Below are positions 1 through 12,696 of a DNA stretch of 64,000 nt, piece after piece. The DNA lies in contig NC_135553.1 of assembly GCF_964340395.1 (NCBI RefSeq), positions 12,824,501 through 12,888,500 on the forward strand, read 5' to 3'. Below the pieces are notes generated by a model. It searched no databases and was not told where the DNA came from. It was given only the letters and a program-made list of their open reading frames with translations. The position numbers were made by a program, and so were the translations under genes. Numbering within the stretch: the stretch's first letter is position 1; each line of letters starts with the position of its first letter. The DNA comes from Glandiceps talaboti. Taxonomy: Eukaryota; Hemichordata; Enteropneusta; Spengelidae.

Positions 1-333
1 CGGTCTTTGTATCAGATCTGAACGACAAAGCATCGTGTTAGTTGCTTTTGTTTTCGCAATGCAAAGAGTCCGTCTAAGTGTTAATGAATTATTGTCCACC
101 ATTGATAAGTCCCCCACCCCTGTCGCATCACATAATAGAATGAAACAAACAAAAAACGTGACTTTGGCAATGGCAAATGTTTAAAACGGAGCTACAGTAT
201 TTGAAAACAAATTCAGATGGGCGGCAAGTTTTAACAATGGAACAATAGAACTGGACGCAAGCTTTTTGTGGTGGCTTTTTCCTTCGAGACGTGGACGGGA
301 GCACCCACTGTGATCCACCGTGTGGAGAACCCT
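1..333. other. No gene recognised
   Basis: I see no supported coding exon, RNA gene or repeat structure in this stretch. It lies left of the duplicated retroelement block, whose homology to the copy at 2833 begins abruptly at about 334. The junction looks like a rearrangement breakpoint inside integrase-coding sequence. Confidence 0.5.
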
Positions 334-1072
334 GTACGAGCTACTCCCTGATGACCAGATGTAGGAATGTTATGATTCAATTCTAACACTTCCCTTTGCA
401 TTGAAACTGGAACTACTATTAATTTCACAGTCCCTTCGCACTTCCAAAGAACACTATCTTGTAGACAGAACTGATCCGGTTTTTCATTCTGACACCAATG
501 TTGTGATTCTCCCAAGTCTCTAATCTTGTCAGGGATGGCTGGGTCGACTTTGGATAATCACAAGCAGAAATATTACAGTACACTGAATGTACTTACACGA
601 GTGATAAGCAGCTCCGGCGACGCACAGTACTTCCTCCATATGGAGAGGGATAACCTCAGCTTCTGGTAGCTAGATGAGACGGTATAACACCAATTTGACG
701 TCTTCTGTAAAGATACACCGCACCATGTAGTTTCCAATACAACTTCCAAGTGGGTCTGTATTCACCAATAACGGATAATAACGTCCTTCTTGCCGTGGGT
801 AAGATATCAAGTATTTAGTACCAATAATACATGTGTTTCCAGTAACAAGTATAGTTTCCAACTGCGGGCCAAACGTCTTGAGACCACGAGGGCCTTCGCT
901 GTTGGTAATTCCGGTTGGGAGAGAACTTTACTACCATATAAGGAGAGTCCAACATCCAACCAAAGGTCGTCCCCTAGAGGTCACAGCTGACATGATTGAC
1001 AGGATGTCTCTCACACGAGGACAAGTTACACTCAATGTGAAAGGCTATTTCACAACACTCTCCCCAACTTTA
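334..1072 (-). repeat. Direct repeat, left copy (retroelement-derived)
   Basis: About 735 bp nearly identical to 2833-3566 in the same orientation. The low-coordinate 200 bp encode, on the minus strand, the zinc-binding (H2C2) part of a Ty3/gypsy-like integrase, and the rest is non-coding. The repeat spacing is about 2.5 kb, so the block is a partial tandem duplication of the retroelement remnant. It does not look like a pair of LTRs, because coding sequence is included. Confidence 0.75.
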
Positions 1073-1575
1073 TTTTTGGGAGGTTAACCCCGGGGTCCCA
1101 TTGATTTAACCCAGATTAAAGTACCAATAATTGATGTACAAACTGTGTCAACAAACACCAACGAACTTTAACTCCAAAACAACAACTAACATGTTTGAAC
1201 ACCTTATCTATTAAATCGAGGGCTCCATTCCATATCTCCAATTTATGGTCGACTGGTAAATAACCCTCACTAATCTGCTACTGCCTATACAATAACAGAA
1301 TGAAAAACCATGTCATCATCATGAATAACACACAAGTACCTGTGATACGGTCCTATACTCTACACAAACAGAGCGGAAAAGAGAAGAATGAGAAAGCCCC
1401 CTAAGACTTAATCGTAGGACAAGTATCACCCTCCTCTACCCAACATGGTAGGAAACTAACTCAACTCTCAACACTGTACCTGAAAGAAAACATAGTTGAG
1501 AAGATCAAATAAAATACAGGAAAGTGTATTGAAACAAACAAGAAACCCCATGTTTTTTCCCCCAAACTAGTTGCA
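1073..1575. other. Non-coding interval inside the retroelement block
   Basis: No exon is recognisable. It lies just downstream (minus-strand sense) of the PHD-finger end of the integrase and could be the 3' untranslated part or the edge of an LTR. I could not find a TG...CA terminus or a second copy that would prove an LTR. Confidence 0.4.
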
Positions 1576-1579
1576 GCCA

Positions 1580-3052
1580 CTAAGGTGGGTCATTCCTCTC
1601 ACAGATGGGATACATATACTCTTCCTTCGTCTTTGCAACCTTGTCCTTGGGAGTAACCCCAACACATTTCCCATGAAACCATTCCAAACATGTACTGCAT
1701 AAGATCATGAATGAACCATCGAACGGCTTTCTACAATGACAATACACCTCTTTCTTCTTTACTTTACCTGCCACTATTGACTCTTGCGTACCCAGAATGA
1801 CCTTATACTTATGTATCCCCTCTGGGAGTTCCTTATCTGTAGAACGCTTCATGCGGCCGTGATTAACTGTCATTTCCTTAGTACATTTTTTTACTCGGAA
1901 TAGATATGGAGTTAATTTAGCAGTGGCAACTCCGAACCTTTCCATGGTGGACTAAATTTACGACTTTTCCCTTTAACTGTTGCGGAATCTAACACATACA
2001 CACAATCACCGACCTCATACGTGTTTATGCTTACGCGGGTATCGTAATCGCGTTTCGTACGTTCTTGTGTAGTCTGCAATGTAGAGCGAGCTGTCTCATG
2101 TGCCTCACTAAGAGATTGTTCGAGTTTCACTACATAGTCATCGCAGTCTACGTCCTCCCCATCCTTAACAATACTACGCTTGAAACCAAACATAATATCA
2201 GCGGGCTGATTCACCTCTCTCCCCAACATTAAACGATTGGCGGAGTAACCGGTCTGTCTATTAACACAAGATCTCAGAGCACCAGCTATTAATGGAAAAT
2301 TTACATCCCAATCGGCTTGAGACTCATCTAGATAACAACGTACCGCATCAATCAGCGTTCTATTGTATCGCTCAACTTGGCCATTGGCCGACAGCCTATA
2401 CGGAGTTGTCCTAGCCTTATGGATGTGTAGAATTTAACTCATGGATGTAAACAACTGACTTTCAAAATTCCGACCCTGATTGGTAAAAATCTCGAATGGA
2501 CACCCAAAACGTACGAAAAAATCGTTTACTGAAGCTTGAGCCATGGCTTCTGCAGTTTGTGAACTGAAAGGGATGCATTCAACCCATTTAGTGAATTGAT
2601 CAACCATCATCAACACATATTCATGACCCCTAGCGGTCTTAGGTAGCAGTCCCAAAAAGTCAAGGTGTACCCGTTCCATGGGTGAACCTGCATGGTAGGA
2701 AGTCATAGGACACTTTGGGTGTTTCCCGGGACGTTTATTATGGTTACAAGCTGAACACTCTACCACAAAACGATGGACTGACTGCCTGAGACATGCCATA
2801 CCAATAGAACCGTTCTTTCATTTTCACTTTAGTACGAGCTACTCCCTGATGACCAGATGTAGGAATGTTATGATTCAATTCTAACACTTCCCTTTGCATT
2901 GAAACTGGAACTACTATTAATTTCACAGTCCCTTCGCACTTCCAAAGAACACTATCTTGTAGACAGAACTGATCCGGTTTTTCATTCTGACACCAAAGTT
3001 GTGATTCTCCCAAGTCTCTAATCTTTTCAGGGATGGCTGGGTCGACTTCGGA
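1580..3052 (-). pseudogene. Ty3/gypsy-like integrase remnant with C-terminal PHD finger
   Basis: Read on the minus strand, the order is an H2C2 zinc-binding segment (about 3050-2760, with a typical PTSGHQG motif), the integrase core (2799-2434), a core/C-terminal part with NGQVERYNRTL (about 2400-1912), and a PHD finger (about 1780-1600). In life this would be the integrase of an LTR retrotransposon, which inserts element cDNA into host DNA. The reading frame is broken by a stop and frame change at about 2420-2440 and again near 1930. The second catalytic Asp of the DDE triad is replaced by Asn (TNQG where TDQG is usual). In the PHD finger the first Cys of the last pair is Tyr (YMYPIC). No reverse transcriptase, RNase H or gag is present. 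The copy is 5'-truncated and dead. Confidence 0.85.
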
Positions 3053-3566
3053 TAATCACAAGCGGAAATATTACAGTACACTGAATGTACTTACACAAGT
3101 GATATGCAGCTCTGGCGACGCACGGTACTTCCTCCATATGGAGAGGGATAACCTCAGCTTCTGGTAGCTAGATGAGACGGTATAACACCAATTTGACGTC
3201 TACTTTAAAGATACACCGCACCAGTAGTTTCCAATACAACTTCCAAGTGGGTCTGTATTCACCAATAATGGATAATAACGTCCTTCTTGACGTGGGTAAG
3301 ATATCTAGTATTTAGTACCAATAATACATGTGTTTCCAGTAACGAGTATAGCTTCCAACTGCGGGCCAAACGTCTTGAGACCCCGAGGGCCTTCGCTGTT
3401 GGTAATTCCGGTTTGGAGAGAACTTTACTACCATATAAGGAGAGTCCAACATCCAACCAAAGGTCGTCCCCTAGAGGTCACAGGGTCACAGCTGACATGA
3501 TTGACAGGATGTCTCTCACATGAGGACAAGTTACAAGTTCAATGTGAAAGGCCATTTCACAACACT
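2833..3566 (-). repeat. Direct repeat, right copy (retroelement-derived)
   Basis: Near-identical partner of 334-1072. Its low-coordinate end continues uninterrupted into the integrase core, so this is the parental arrangement. The non-coding part (3056-3566) lies upstream of the truncated integrase frame, which begins just after an in-frame stop. It may belong to the same or another element. Confidence 0.75.
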
Positions 3567-3974
3567 AGTATACATTAACATGGTTTTCTGTTTTTTAAAT
3601 TTTACTGATGGAATTCACTCCAAAAATAACCAAAATGACAAAGTGCAAAAATACACAATAATTTTTTCAAATTTTTAAGAAAAAAGTCAAACCTACACTT
3701 ATTGCAGCAGTTTACAATGGTAGGTCATGGAGTTCACCCAGGGGTGAATGATTGCATGCCATTGACTACAGGCTTATAAGGCTAGCTCCTTCACACTAGT
3801 GGATTTCAACTACATCACACATACTCGTCAAAATCTGCAAGTGTGAGGACCTAGTTTATCAAAAGATATTGCACAAGTCTTCATATAAGTTGTTGACTGT
3901 AAATTTGTGAATGGAGACTGAGTGTGTTTTGTGCCCTAACTTTCATTTCTATATCACTTTTTGTGTTATTACAG
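3567..3974. other. Probable GST intron sequence, nothing else seen
   Basis: AT-rich sequence directly upstream of the first recognisable GST exon, ending in the acceptor TTACAG at 3974. I see no exon that could supply the missing GST N-terminus, so that exon probably lies left of the window, beyond the retroelement insertion. Confidence 0.5.
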
Positions 3975-6900
3975 AGCTAGGTATCGAGGATGATGTAGAG
4001 ATTATCAACTTTGACCTACACAAAGTGGATTCCACCGAGTTAGAGAAATACCGACAAGAAGTCCATCCACATGGGACGCTACCAGCTCTAGTTGTTAATG
4101 ATGACTACACAGTGTTAGAATCTGGTGCTATTTGTATGTATTTAGCTGATGTTTATGGTAGATTAGTGCCAAGTAGGTTTGACAGAAAGGAATATTACAA
4201 GTAAGTAATCCTTTATTCAGTTCATTTCCGTTTGGTTCATATGATGATCAATCCTTCCAAATCTTCAGCATAGCGTTCAGCTTAGACATCATCAAAATTT
4301 TGATTATAAAATGGCTGCCTGGTCAGGCAATAAATTGTGATATTGTCCTCTCTTGTATGTGTTATTGTTTTAAAAAGCAGTTGTCTGTGTAGCCTATCTA
4401 CATTTGTACATCTCGATCTGTGAACCTGTGAGTTTGCTTTATTCTACTCTACTTGCTTGTGAAACTACAATCATGTATCAATGTGCTGCCAGTATTGTGG
4501 TTTGAAAATATGCACTGACTCACACTGATTTGTCACACTAGGGCATGTTTATGCTATGGTAGACTGTTTGACTATATTCAAATGAAGTCATTAATATGTA
4601 AATGTACATTCATTACTCAGATGAACACTGGCATTAATGACAGAATTTACATGTAGGCTAAGGTTGACATGGATAGTAATACAAGCGGTTAGTGAAGAAC
4701 GTAGCAAAATCATCGATTGTGATGTATTGCCACTAGTCTAGTTCCTGACAGGGACCATATTCTGTATGTACTTCATCACTATCCCAGTCTAGTCAAAACC
4801 CTTAATTTAAAGGCGTTAATTATGGTTCACCCGCATGGTGAGTGAAGTGCGAATGGCACATGTCAGTAGTATACCATCACAAATTGATGGGCTGTCATTA
4901 CCGCTCATTAATATTCATTTGGTACAGCTGTTTTAATGATGTCCAATGTCCAACAAGGACTCCACCCCAGTCATTTAAACTAAAATCACGTGGGGATGCA
5001 ACAACATAATCATGTTTATATGAACGCTGTAGGATGGAGCACAGAAATCTGTGTGGATCATCAGGGCCTTGACTAGACTGGGATAGTTATGAAGTACATA
5101 TGAAATTATGGTCCCTGTTAGGAACTAGACTTTATTGCCACAATAACCACAATAGTGGCAGCACATTGATAGTTTCACAAGCAGTTAGTGAAGATTGCGT
5201 ATTCTAAATCCTATAATATCATACCCGATAGTATTCATCATACGTATAGTGGAAATAAGTATGAGTCACTGTGTGCCAGCAGTCTAGTTAAACATGAGTA
5301 GTAGATTCATCTCCAGGTTCTTACACCTTGTAATATTGTTGCTGTAGGATTTAATGACTGCTGACTGTGTTTAACTATCATATGAATTTAGCACATACAT
5401 GTAATAACAGGAGGTATCATGCCATTCATGTTTAATTTGACGCAATAACATTATCACATTTATATTAACGCTTCAGTAGCATTAAACTGCCATAGGTGGT
5501 AAGAATGGAATGTTTATCGAAACTAAGGCACTTGACTAGATAGTGGAGAGAGATAACTTTTGAAAATCGATCCCACATATAGACTACATTTTTGACTGAC
5601 CGTTTATTTTCTTCTTTTGTTGACATAGTTGGATTGTTTATGCCACTGCTACGATTGATTCTGTCCTGGAACCGCTATATATCCAATTGACTCACACCCC
5701 TGAAGATAAAAAAGATCATGCTGTAATTGAGGCGATGGAAAAGAAATTTCACGTCATCGCCAAACATTTGGAGAGTGTGATGGAGAATAGACACTGGATT
5801 TGTGGTGCCAGGTAAGGATGTCAGTCCGTTTTCATGATTTTTGTTCAAAGTAAAGTGTTAGGAGATATAGTTCTACCTGGTGCAAGCAAAGTTTTGAAAG
5901 TGTAAGGTAATGCCACCATTACTGGGCATATTGTTTGTTTGGAAAAATGATAGCATGGATGGAGTTTTCAGTTATGTAGGATGGAGAGAGAGAGTAAAGG
6001 AGTAATGTACCATATTTGGTGTTTGATTTCCACAACTTTGCACTACACTAAACATGGATAGAACTTAGAAGATAAAATTTCAATAACTAACCATTATTTT
6101 GATAGGGGTCATAGGTAACATCTACCGTAAGGGTCTCTTTAAATTTTAAACATTGTACTAAATTGGGGGATGTTTATGCCCATGTAACCACCAGGATTAC
6201 CTCTCCCACCCCCTTCCCTTGTTACCAAACCCTTGTTACTGGTTTCCAAACTTTTGCAAAAACACTGGAATCTAATTCAGTGTGTACATGGAAATCCAAA
6301 GTAATAGTAATAATTTTTTTTTCAATTTATGATTTTGACTAAAACAAATGCAAATCCTTAAAACCTAGATATCACCTCAAATAAAAAGCATGCCCTCACA
6401 GAATAAATGATACAATTCTTTCTTTTTAGCACAACTGAACTTGTTCAGTAGTGCTATAGGGATCGCCCGGCGTCTGTCTGTCTGTGTGTGTGTGTGTGTG
6501 GATGTGTGTGTGTGTGTGTGTGTGTAAACAACTTAAAGTCAAAAACCGCTGAACCGATTGCCACGATATTTGGTGGGTCCATTACTTTGGGTGTCTAGTT
6601 GGGAAATTGTTCAAATCAAAATGATCGCATCACAGGTGTGTGATTTGGGTCAAAAAATGTGATTTTTGGTCAAAAAACTTAAACTCAGGAACTACTGGGC
6701 AGATTGGTGCGAAATTTGGTGGGAACATTCTTAAGGGGGTGTAAAGTAAGATTTGTTCATGACGGGATGATTCCATCAGTGATATGCAAATTAGGGCTAA
6801 AAATGTGTCTTTTTGGTTAAAAATCTATAATTCTAAAACTACTGAGCAGATTGGGCTGAAATTTAATGGGAATGTATCTAGGGATGTATGGACGAAGAAA

Positions 6901-8006
6901 TATTAAGCATACCATGATTCCATGAGTGATATGCAAATTAGGTGTACAAATGTTCATTTTTGGTCAAAAACTTATATCTCAAAAAGTACTTGGTCAATTA
7001 GTCTGAAACTTGGCGAGATGTTTCTGAAACTGTTATTCTGCAGATTTTCTTAAAAACATTTTGACAAAATTGGCCCTAGCGACCATGACCACGCCCTTTA
7101 GCAACAACCAAATGGCAGTATATTTTGGTCAAATAACAACATCATCTGGTAAGCAAGTGAGTAAACATTCAAAAAATGTATGCAAATACCCTAGCAACCA
7201 TGACCACGCCCATAGCAACAGCCAAACAGTGGTGTATTTCACAAAGATAACAACAGGGTTTAATAGATAATTGAATAAACATCCAAAAAATGTATGTAAA
7301 TTTGCATAGCAACAAGACCACGCCCATAACAACAGCCAAATAATCACGTATATTGCAAAGATAACAACAGGAATAGAAAGACAGATGAATAAACATTCAA
7401 AAAATGTATGCAAATACCCTAGTAACCATGACCACGCCCATAGCAACAGCCAAACGGTGGTGTATTTCACAAAGATAACAGGGTTTAATAGACAATTGAA
7501 TAAACATTTTAAAAATGTATGTAAATTTTCCTAGCAACAAGGCCACGCCCATAGCAACAGCCAAATGATCACGTATATTGCAAAGACAATATCAGGAATT
7601 CATACACAAGTGAACAAAAACATACACAAATGTATGCAAATATATCTAACAACATGACCACGCCCATAGCAACAGCCAAATGATAGCATTTATCGTAAAG
7701 ATAGCAACATGGTTGGATAGGCAACTGGATAGTTATTCAGCAAATAAACACCTATTGTTAGCATAGACTAGCATATGGATAAACATTTTTAAAAACTACA
7801 GTTGTGCTACAACGCCATTGGCGGTATTTTTTATATACAGTTTCAGTGCTGCTGATTGTGTGATTGGCTATAACATATGGTGGGCATCACACATCAAGAA
7901 AGGAGAATTAATGAATGACTACCCAGCACTGTTGGAATATTCAAGAAGACTTCAAGACAGACAAGGTCTTCAAGACTGTATACCTAGCAAAACTAAGACA
8001 AACTGA
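3975..8006 (+). CDS. Glutathione S-transferase, 3' three exons (5' partial)
   Basis: Exons 3975-4200, 5629-5811 and 7841-8006 join in phase across GT-AG introns and end at a TGA, giving about 190 residues. Cytosolic GSTs conjugate glutathione to electrophiles. The first exon holds the thioredoxin-fold motif with cis-proline (HPHGTLPALV) and the glutathione gamma-Glu contact (LESGAICMYLAD). Exons 2 and 3 are the helical C-terminal domain with the N-capping motif FSAADCVIG. The first 25 or so residues (strand 1, helix 1 and the catalytic Tyr/Ser/Cys) are missing and probably lie beyond the left edge. The sequence resembles the bacterial-type GST_N_3/Ure2-like branch more than alpha, mu or pi, so the class is uncertain. 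Exon 3 has two acceptors 6 bp apart (after 7840 and 7846). The upstream one restores the full FSAAD motif and is preferred. Confidence 0.85.
4734..5132. mobile_element. Foldback MITE, TAGTCT termini, 9-bp TSD
   Basis: A 399-bp element in GST intron 1. Its ends are inverted repeats of about 65 bp, beginning TAGTCTAGTTCC on the left and mirrored as GGAACTAGACTT on the right. It is flanked by the direct repeat TATTGCCAC at 4725-4733 and 5133-5141. No coding capacity. The 9-bp duplication fits a Mutator-like or similar DNA transposon. Confidence 0.85.
6427..7809. mobile_element. Composite tandem-repeat element with terminal hairpin
   Basis: It occupies GST intron 2. It begins with an inverted repeat (TAGCACAACTGAAC, then GTTCAGTAGTGCT) and ends with CAGTTGTGCTA at 7799-7809, an 11-bp mirror of its start. 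Inside, in order, are a CTGT/TG microsatellite (6474-6524), about four degenerate units starting near 6548, 6694, 6841 and 6988 (146-147 bp period), then six units around GACCACGCCCATAGC at 7087, 7202, 7316, 7430, 7541 and 7656 (111-115 bp period). Many units carry ATGCAAAT. No ORF of note. Confidence 0.7.
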
Positions 8007-8119
8007 TTTGTCTCGTACTCTGTAAGGACATCTCAACTTGAGATCATAAAGACTGTGGATTCACAGCTTGGATAAACCACATCGCGACTGTTGCTAAGTC
8101 ACATTTTCAGCATCAAATG

Positions 8120-8125
8120 AATAAA
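8120..8125 (+). promoter_or_regulatory. Candidate polyadenylation signal for GST
   Basis: AATAAA 114 bp after the GST stop codon, the first such hexamer downstream. Confidence 0.5.
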
Positions 8126-9984
8126 CTGTGGGGTGCATACTAAAACAAATTTAAAGTGTTCCAGTTTTCAGCTGAATACTGCTATTGCTCATAAAAAACT
8201 GCCTTCCCCATAAGCAGGTGCTGAAGGAGGAAGTCATAGTATAAGTTGATGGCTGCTAATCCTAGTGATAAGGGTTAATGTGTTTATCATGCACTAATTG
8301 TTGTCACCCAGCAGTTTACATTTTTTTCCTAACATTTTAAGGTACTTACTATAATTATCACACTAATGAATTTCAAGTAGTAAACTGTGTTTACTCAAAT
8401 CACTTTTAAAAAAATAATTGTCAAACTGATGACACCAAATATTGTAGTCATCTACATCTAGTAAATTCATGTTGTTCATTTACATTTGATTATACCAATG
8501 AAATCAATCCAAGAATGTACAATTGCAGCCAGTAATTACTGACGTTTTTGGCAGGTAAAAATGGTCAAATGCAGGTTAAGTTTTGTAAATACCTGCATAC
8601 AGCATTACTGGCATTTAACAGGTGAAATTTCAACTTTACCTGCATTTGACAGACAAATTTTGAAGCCCACTTGTATATTGACTATTTTCATGATAATGGG
8701 GATTTTTATTTACATTAATATGAACATTGTCATTCAACACCATTGATGATTATGTTTACTGAACAATTGTATTTATCACAATGAATGTTGATAAGAAGTA
8801 AAGTTTGATATATATTACATTAATTTTGCTTTTAGGTGTTAAATTTTAGGAGCACATTGCTCCTAAGTTTAGAATTTTTAGAAGCATTTTGCCTCCCAAA
8901 ATTTAAAATTCAGGAGTTAATTGATCCTAAAAAATCTTGCTCAGAGAGTTAACTTCCCAGGCTTAATTTTGGATTGTACTGAGATCGTCTATGGCACACA
9001 AAAGTGAAACTTCAGTTGAAATTGTAACTCAAATGAAATTCATTAAAAGTAAAGTTAATAACAGACCAAGAGTAATAAATGGATGATGGACATGACTCTC
9101 AATTATACCGTTGACAGTTTTCTCTCTCACTGTTCATAGGTTCATCAACTGCACAGACCATCTGAAACAGTATACAGGGTTTTTGCTGAAACTGCTTTAG
9201 ACAGTTCACAACCTTGTATGCTTGTCAGTGCTTTGTATTTTAAATAGGATGCTGTAGGCATGATTTTGATAGTATAATCAAAAGTTCATTCCTATCAATT
9301 TTAATTGTTTTAATTTACAGTATTACAATTCAGATTCAGATACTTTATTGCCATATGTATAAAATTCATTGGCATGTGACTATGCCTGAACACCCCTAAG
9401 TAGGGTATAGAGGAAAAGACGAGATAAAAATGGACACAAAAGGATAAACAAAAGCAATTGTATGTACATTGTATCTTGTAATTCAAAGTTGTTAAAGTTG
9501 TCTTCTTAAAGAAACGTAGTAGACATAGTAAACTGCTGACAATCATAACAGTGAAAACCAGCAAATTTATTATACCGGTATATCTCCTCCTATAGGTTTG
9601 AATGGGAAGAATGGACAGTCATTTTACATGCAATACGTCAATGACAACTTTCAAAAAACAATGTTTGCTATCATAGTTGTAAGTCTTTCATTGAGGCAGA
9701 GCATAATATTGGCAGATGGTAGCATTTATACCTCATGTATGCTTTAACTACTTTAAAAGAAATTATTTTAAAGATTTTTGATGAGTTTGATGATTGCCAT
9801 TGTTTTTACGTGGAGTTTGATCATTACAATCATAAACTGTGTTAATGAAATTAACAAAAAATTGATGTTTGTTAATAATTGGGGAAGTCTCCATTATAGT
9901 CTTTCAAGTTTTGATATATTTTCAATGTTTTATTAAGGTTTATAATCCTGTAATGTTGCTAAAAAGGATTTATTGATCATTTAA
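8126..9984. other. Intergenic, no gene seen
   Basis: AT-rich sequence without convincing exons. Short open frames here look random. The only repeat I recognise is the LINE 3' end at 9325-9432. Confidence 0.5.
9325..9432 (-). mobile_element. LINE 3' end fragment
   Basis: On the minus strand the sequence reads TTTTTATCTCGTCTTTTCC, then a short conserved tract, then CAATAAAGTATCTGAATCTG. The same tail occurs on the plus strand at 20463-20570. Tails ending in repeats of a TGAATC-type motif are usual for non-LTR retrotransposon 3' ends. It preserves the empty site for the element at 19468-20458. Confidence 0.65.
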
Positions 9985-10330
9985 AGGGAACAGTACGCTA
10001 GGAAATGGAGACATTTTCATGAACTTTGGGTTCTGGAGAGAGTCATGTCATGGTTTTACAGTATGCGCAATTTCAGAGAAATATCAATGAATATTCATGA
10101 CATACACTAAAGGTAATAAGGCTTTTAGGGGGCCATGAATATTCATTGTTCTACCATTGCATAAACATTTCTGCTGGCTCCCATTAGGCAATGTGGCCAA
10201 AGCAAAGATCACCAGATGGGGAACAACTTCAACTTGATGTTTCTCTGAAATCATGATGTAAAACCGTGACCTGACTCCCCCGAATCCAAAGGTCATGAAA
10301 ATGCCTTTATTTCCAGGGTGGTGTTCCCCT
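9985..10330. mobile_element. TTAA-flanked foldback MITE
   Basis: 346 bp with inverted ends of about 100 bp (AGGGAACAG on the left, mirrored by CCCCT at the right), flanked by TTAA at 9981-9984 and 10331-10334. A TTAA target suggests a piggyBac- or Kolobok-mobilised non-autonomous element. It abuts the left boundary of segmental duplication copy A. A half-copy lies at 55261-55335. Confidence 0.75.
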
Positions 10331-12696
10331 TTAATAAAGGGTTACCATGGGACTGACGTGAACAAAGAAATCTGTTCACCCAATGAAAAAAATGTACTAG
10401 CATTTGTTGCATTAGTAAACACATGCTGTACTTTGCCACTCAATCAAGACAGGTTTGTTTCTTAATCCAAACAACACAATATGTCTTTGTTAGGACAAAA
10501 CTACACAAGGTAGAAATCATAACTTTGTTGCAAAATCACAAGCAAAATATATCAAATATGAATCACAATATACAGCATTTTCATGGGAATTTGGCAGACT
10601 TCTCCCACTGTTTGTCATGAGTTCTCTTCACACCAAACAAGTTTCTGTGACATAGAACAAGAGCGAATATACACTTCAGCATGTGTGGCATTACTACAGT
10701 GGCAACATTGGTTTCGACAAGTTAAGACAGACACACAAACTATACAACTATTATTGTGCAATGAGAACTATGTAGGTGATGATGGTAGTGTTGCCATGGT
10801 GATGTAATCACGATGTAGAGATAGCGTAAACACAGGCAGTCAATGGAAACTTACTTTTGCCAGTAGAATTACCTTGTTGATACCAATGTCACCACTGTAG
10901 TAAAGATCTCTATGTCATCACACTGCTTAATATAATAATAAAATGTTATTACATAACACATAATAATGTAATGTCTATGTTTATTATGTTTAGATTGTAA
11001 CTAATAACTCTTGACAGTATGATACTGAACATGGCTTTCTGCCACCTAGGCAAGGCAAACAGAAAACAACACACTCCCTTCTTCATGCACAATTAACTAC
11101 ATGGGAAATTGACTCCAAATATAAATGTGAAGTATTAGGTTGTAGATGAACCAGTGGTAATAGGTGGGATGTCAAAATGAGCAATTTCATGAATCGTCAT
11201 GGGTTACTATGGTAATATATATTCATTACTCTTATTCATATTATCACATCGAAAGTACTAGTGTTTCATTTCATCCACAATAATAAGTTTCATTCTTTGT
11301 TGTGAATCCAGTCATCAGATAACTTCAGCTGTCACCATTGACCATATGAGTACATTTTATGGATGACTGGCATTCTTTTCTTCAAGTATTATTGTATATT
11401 TTTTGGCCACTCAACAGCTTATAATTTAATATTGTATGGGCAAAACGCAACAACTTTTTTTATCTTATAGGGTGGAGGAATAACAACAGCACTGATATTT
11501 AAATTGAACTCTGAAGCTAAAGGTGATGACTTTTCTGCATCCAAGAAAATTTCGTTGGTGGCGCTCTTATAGTCTATGCAGCGTTTGTCACGGAATGTAT
11601 GGCGTCGGTTCACCAACGGTGAACTTTATCTGTTGGTCTAGTACTGACCCCTCAAACAACACCTGACTTTTTCAATGGTATAAATCATTATAGTTTAAAT
11701 GTTATGATACATTTGTAATGTAACATTTCATTTCTGACCCCGATCGGTATAACTAAGGCGAAAAGGAGAGAACAAACCTAGGACACCTTTTGAAGCCAGT
11801 CTTGCTTCATTGAAAATTGTTTTTTTTTTAATCATCTGGAAGGAACTTAGGTAAGAAGGAACCAGGCGTTCATAAAAGGTAGGCGTGTTTGGATTGTTTT
11901 TTTTTAAATCTGTAACTAATTAGGCGACAATGTTGTGGGAAGGACGTACACCATTTAGCGTTTTTTTTTTGGTTTATTGCTTACCGGGGTTTCCTTCCAA
12001 AATTATAGTGCAAGGTACAGAAGTTTGTCATGAACAGAAGTTTTGAAGTTTTTAGCATAACCCCCCTCATTATCTGGGCTCTCAAAACTAAAAACACTGC
12101 AACTCGGTCTAGATATACTTCAGGACCAATCGTGTTATTTTGTACAGTTGCCAAAATCCCTCTTGATTTATTGGAATTTACGTAGTGATACGAAAATAAA
12201 TAATTAATAAGTCTCTTTAATACAAGTGTAATTGTGAAGGATTCTGTATTGAAATATTGATGTATATGTACTTGGTCTTACCAATGCAGAAATTGTTCCA
12301 ATGTCAAGTTCACGAATCGAAGCATGTATTGTAAAACGTGCACCAATTAAAAAAAGTCTAAGCTATTCATTTCGAGGACGCACAATTTCTCATACCGTAT
12401 CTAGATCTGTTTGCACGTTTAACTGTTCGACTACGTGATTAAATACATTACACCCTTCCATCTATACTACTACTGTAATAGTAATCACAGGTATGTGGAT
12501 TATTTATGGTTAATGGGTCGCTTGGTTTGACCAATGTATCATGGTTGTACTTGTCTAACAGAGACGTTGTTATAGTGACACTAATATGTTGTGGTGTGTG
12601 CAATCAGAAAATATACAGTGGATTGACTAAAGGACAGCATGTATCGCATGGCTCGACCAAACATATTATAACCTACCAATGAATCAGCCTTTGTTA

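Noticed and set aside
334-3566. Direct repeats as a pair of LTRs
   Set aside because: The repeats contain integrase zinc-binding coding sequence, which an LTR would not, and lack TG...CA ends and a primer-binding site that I can see.
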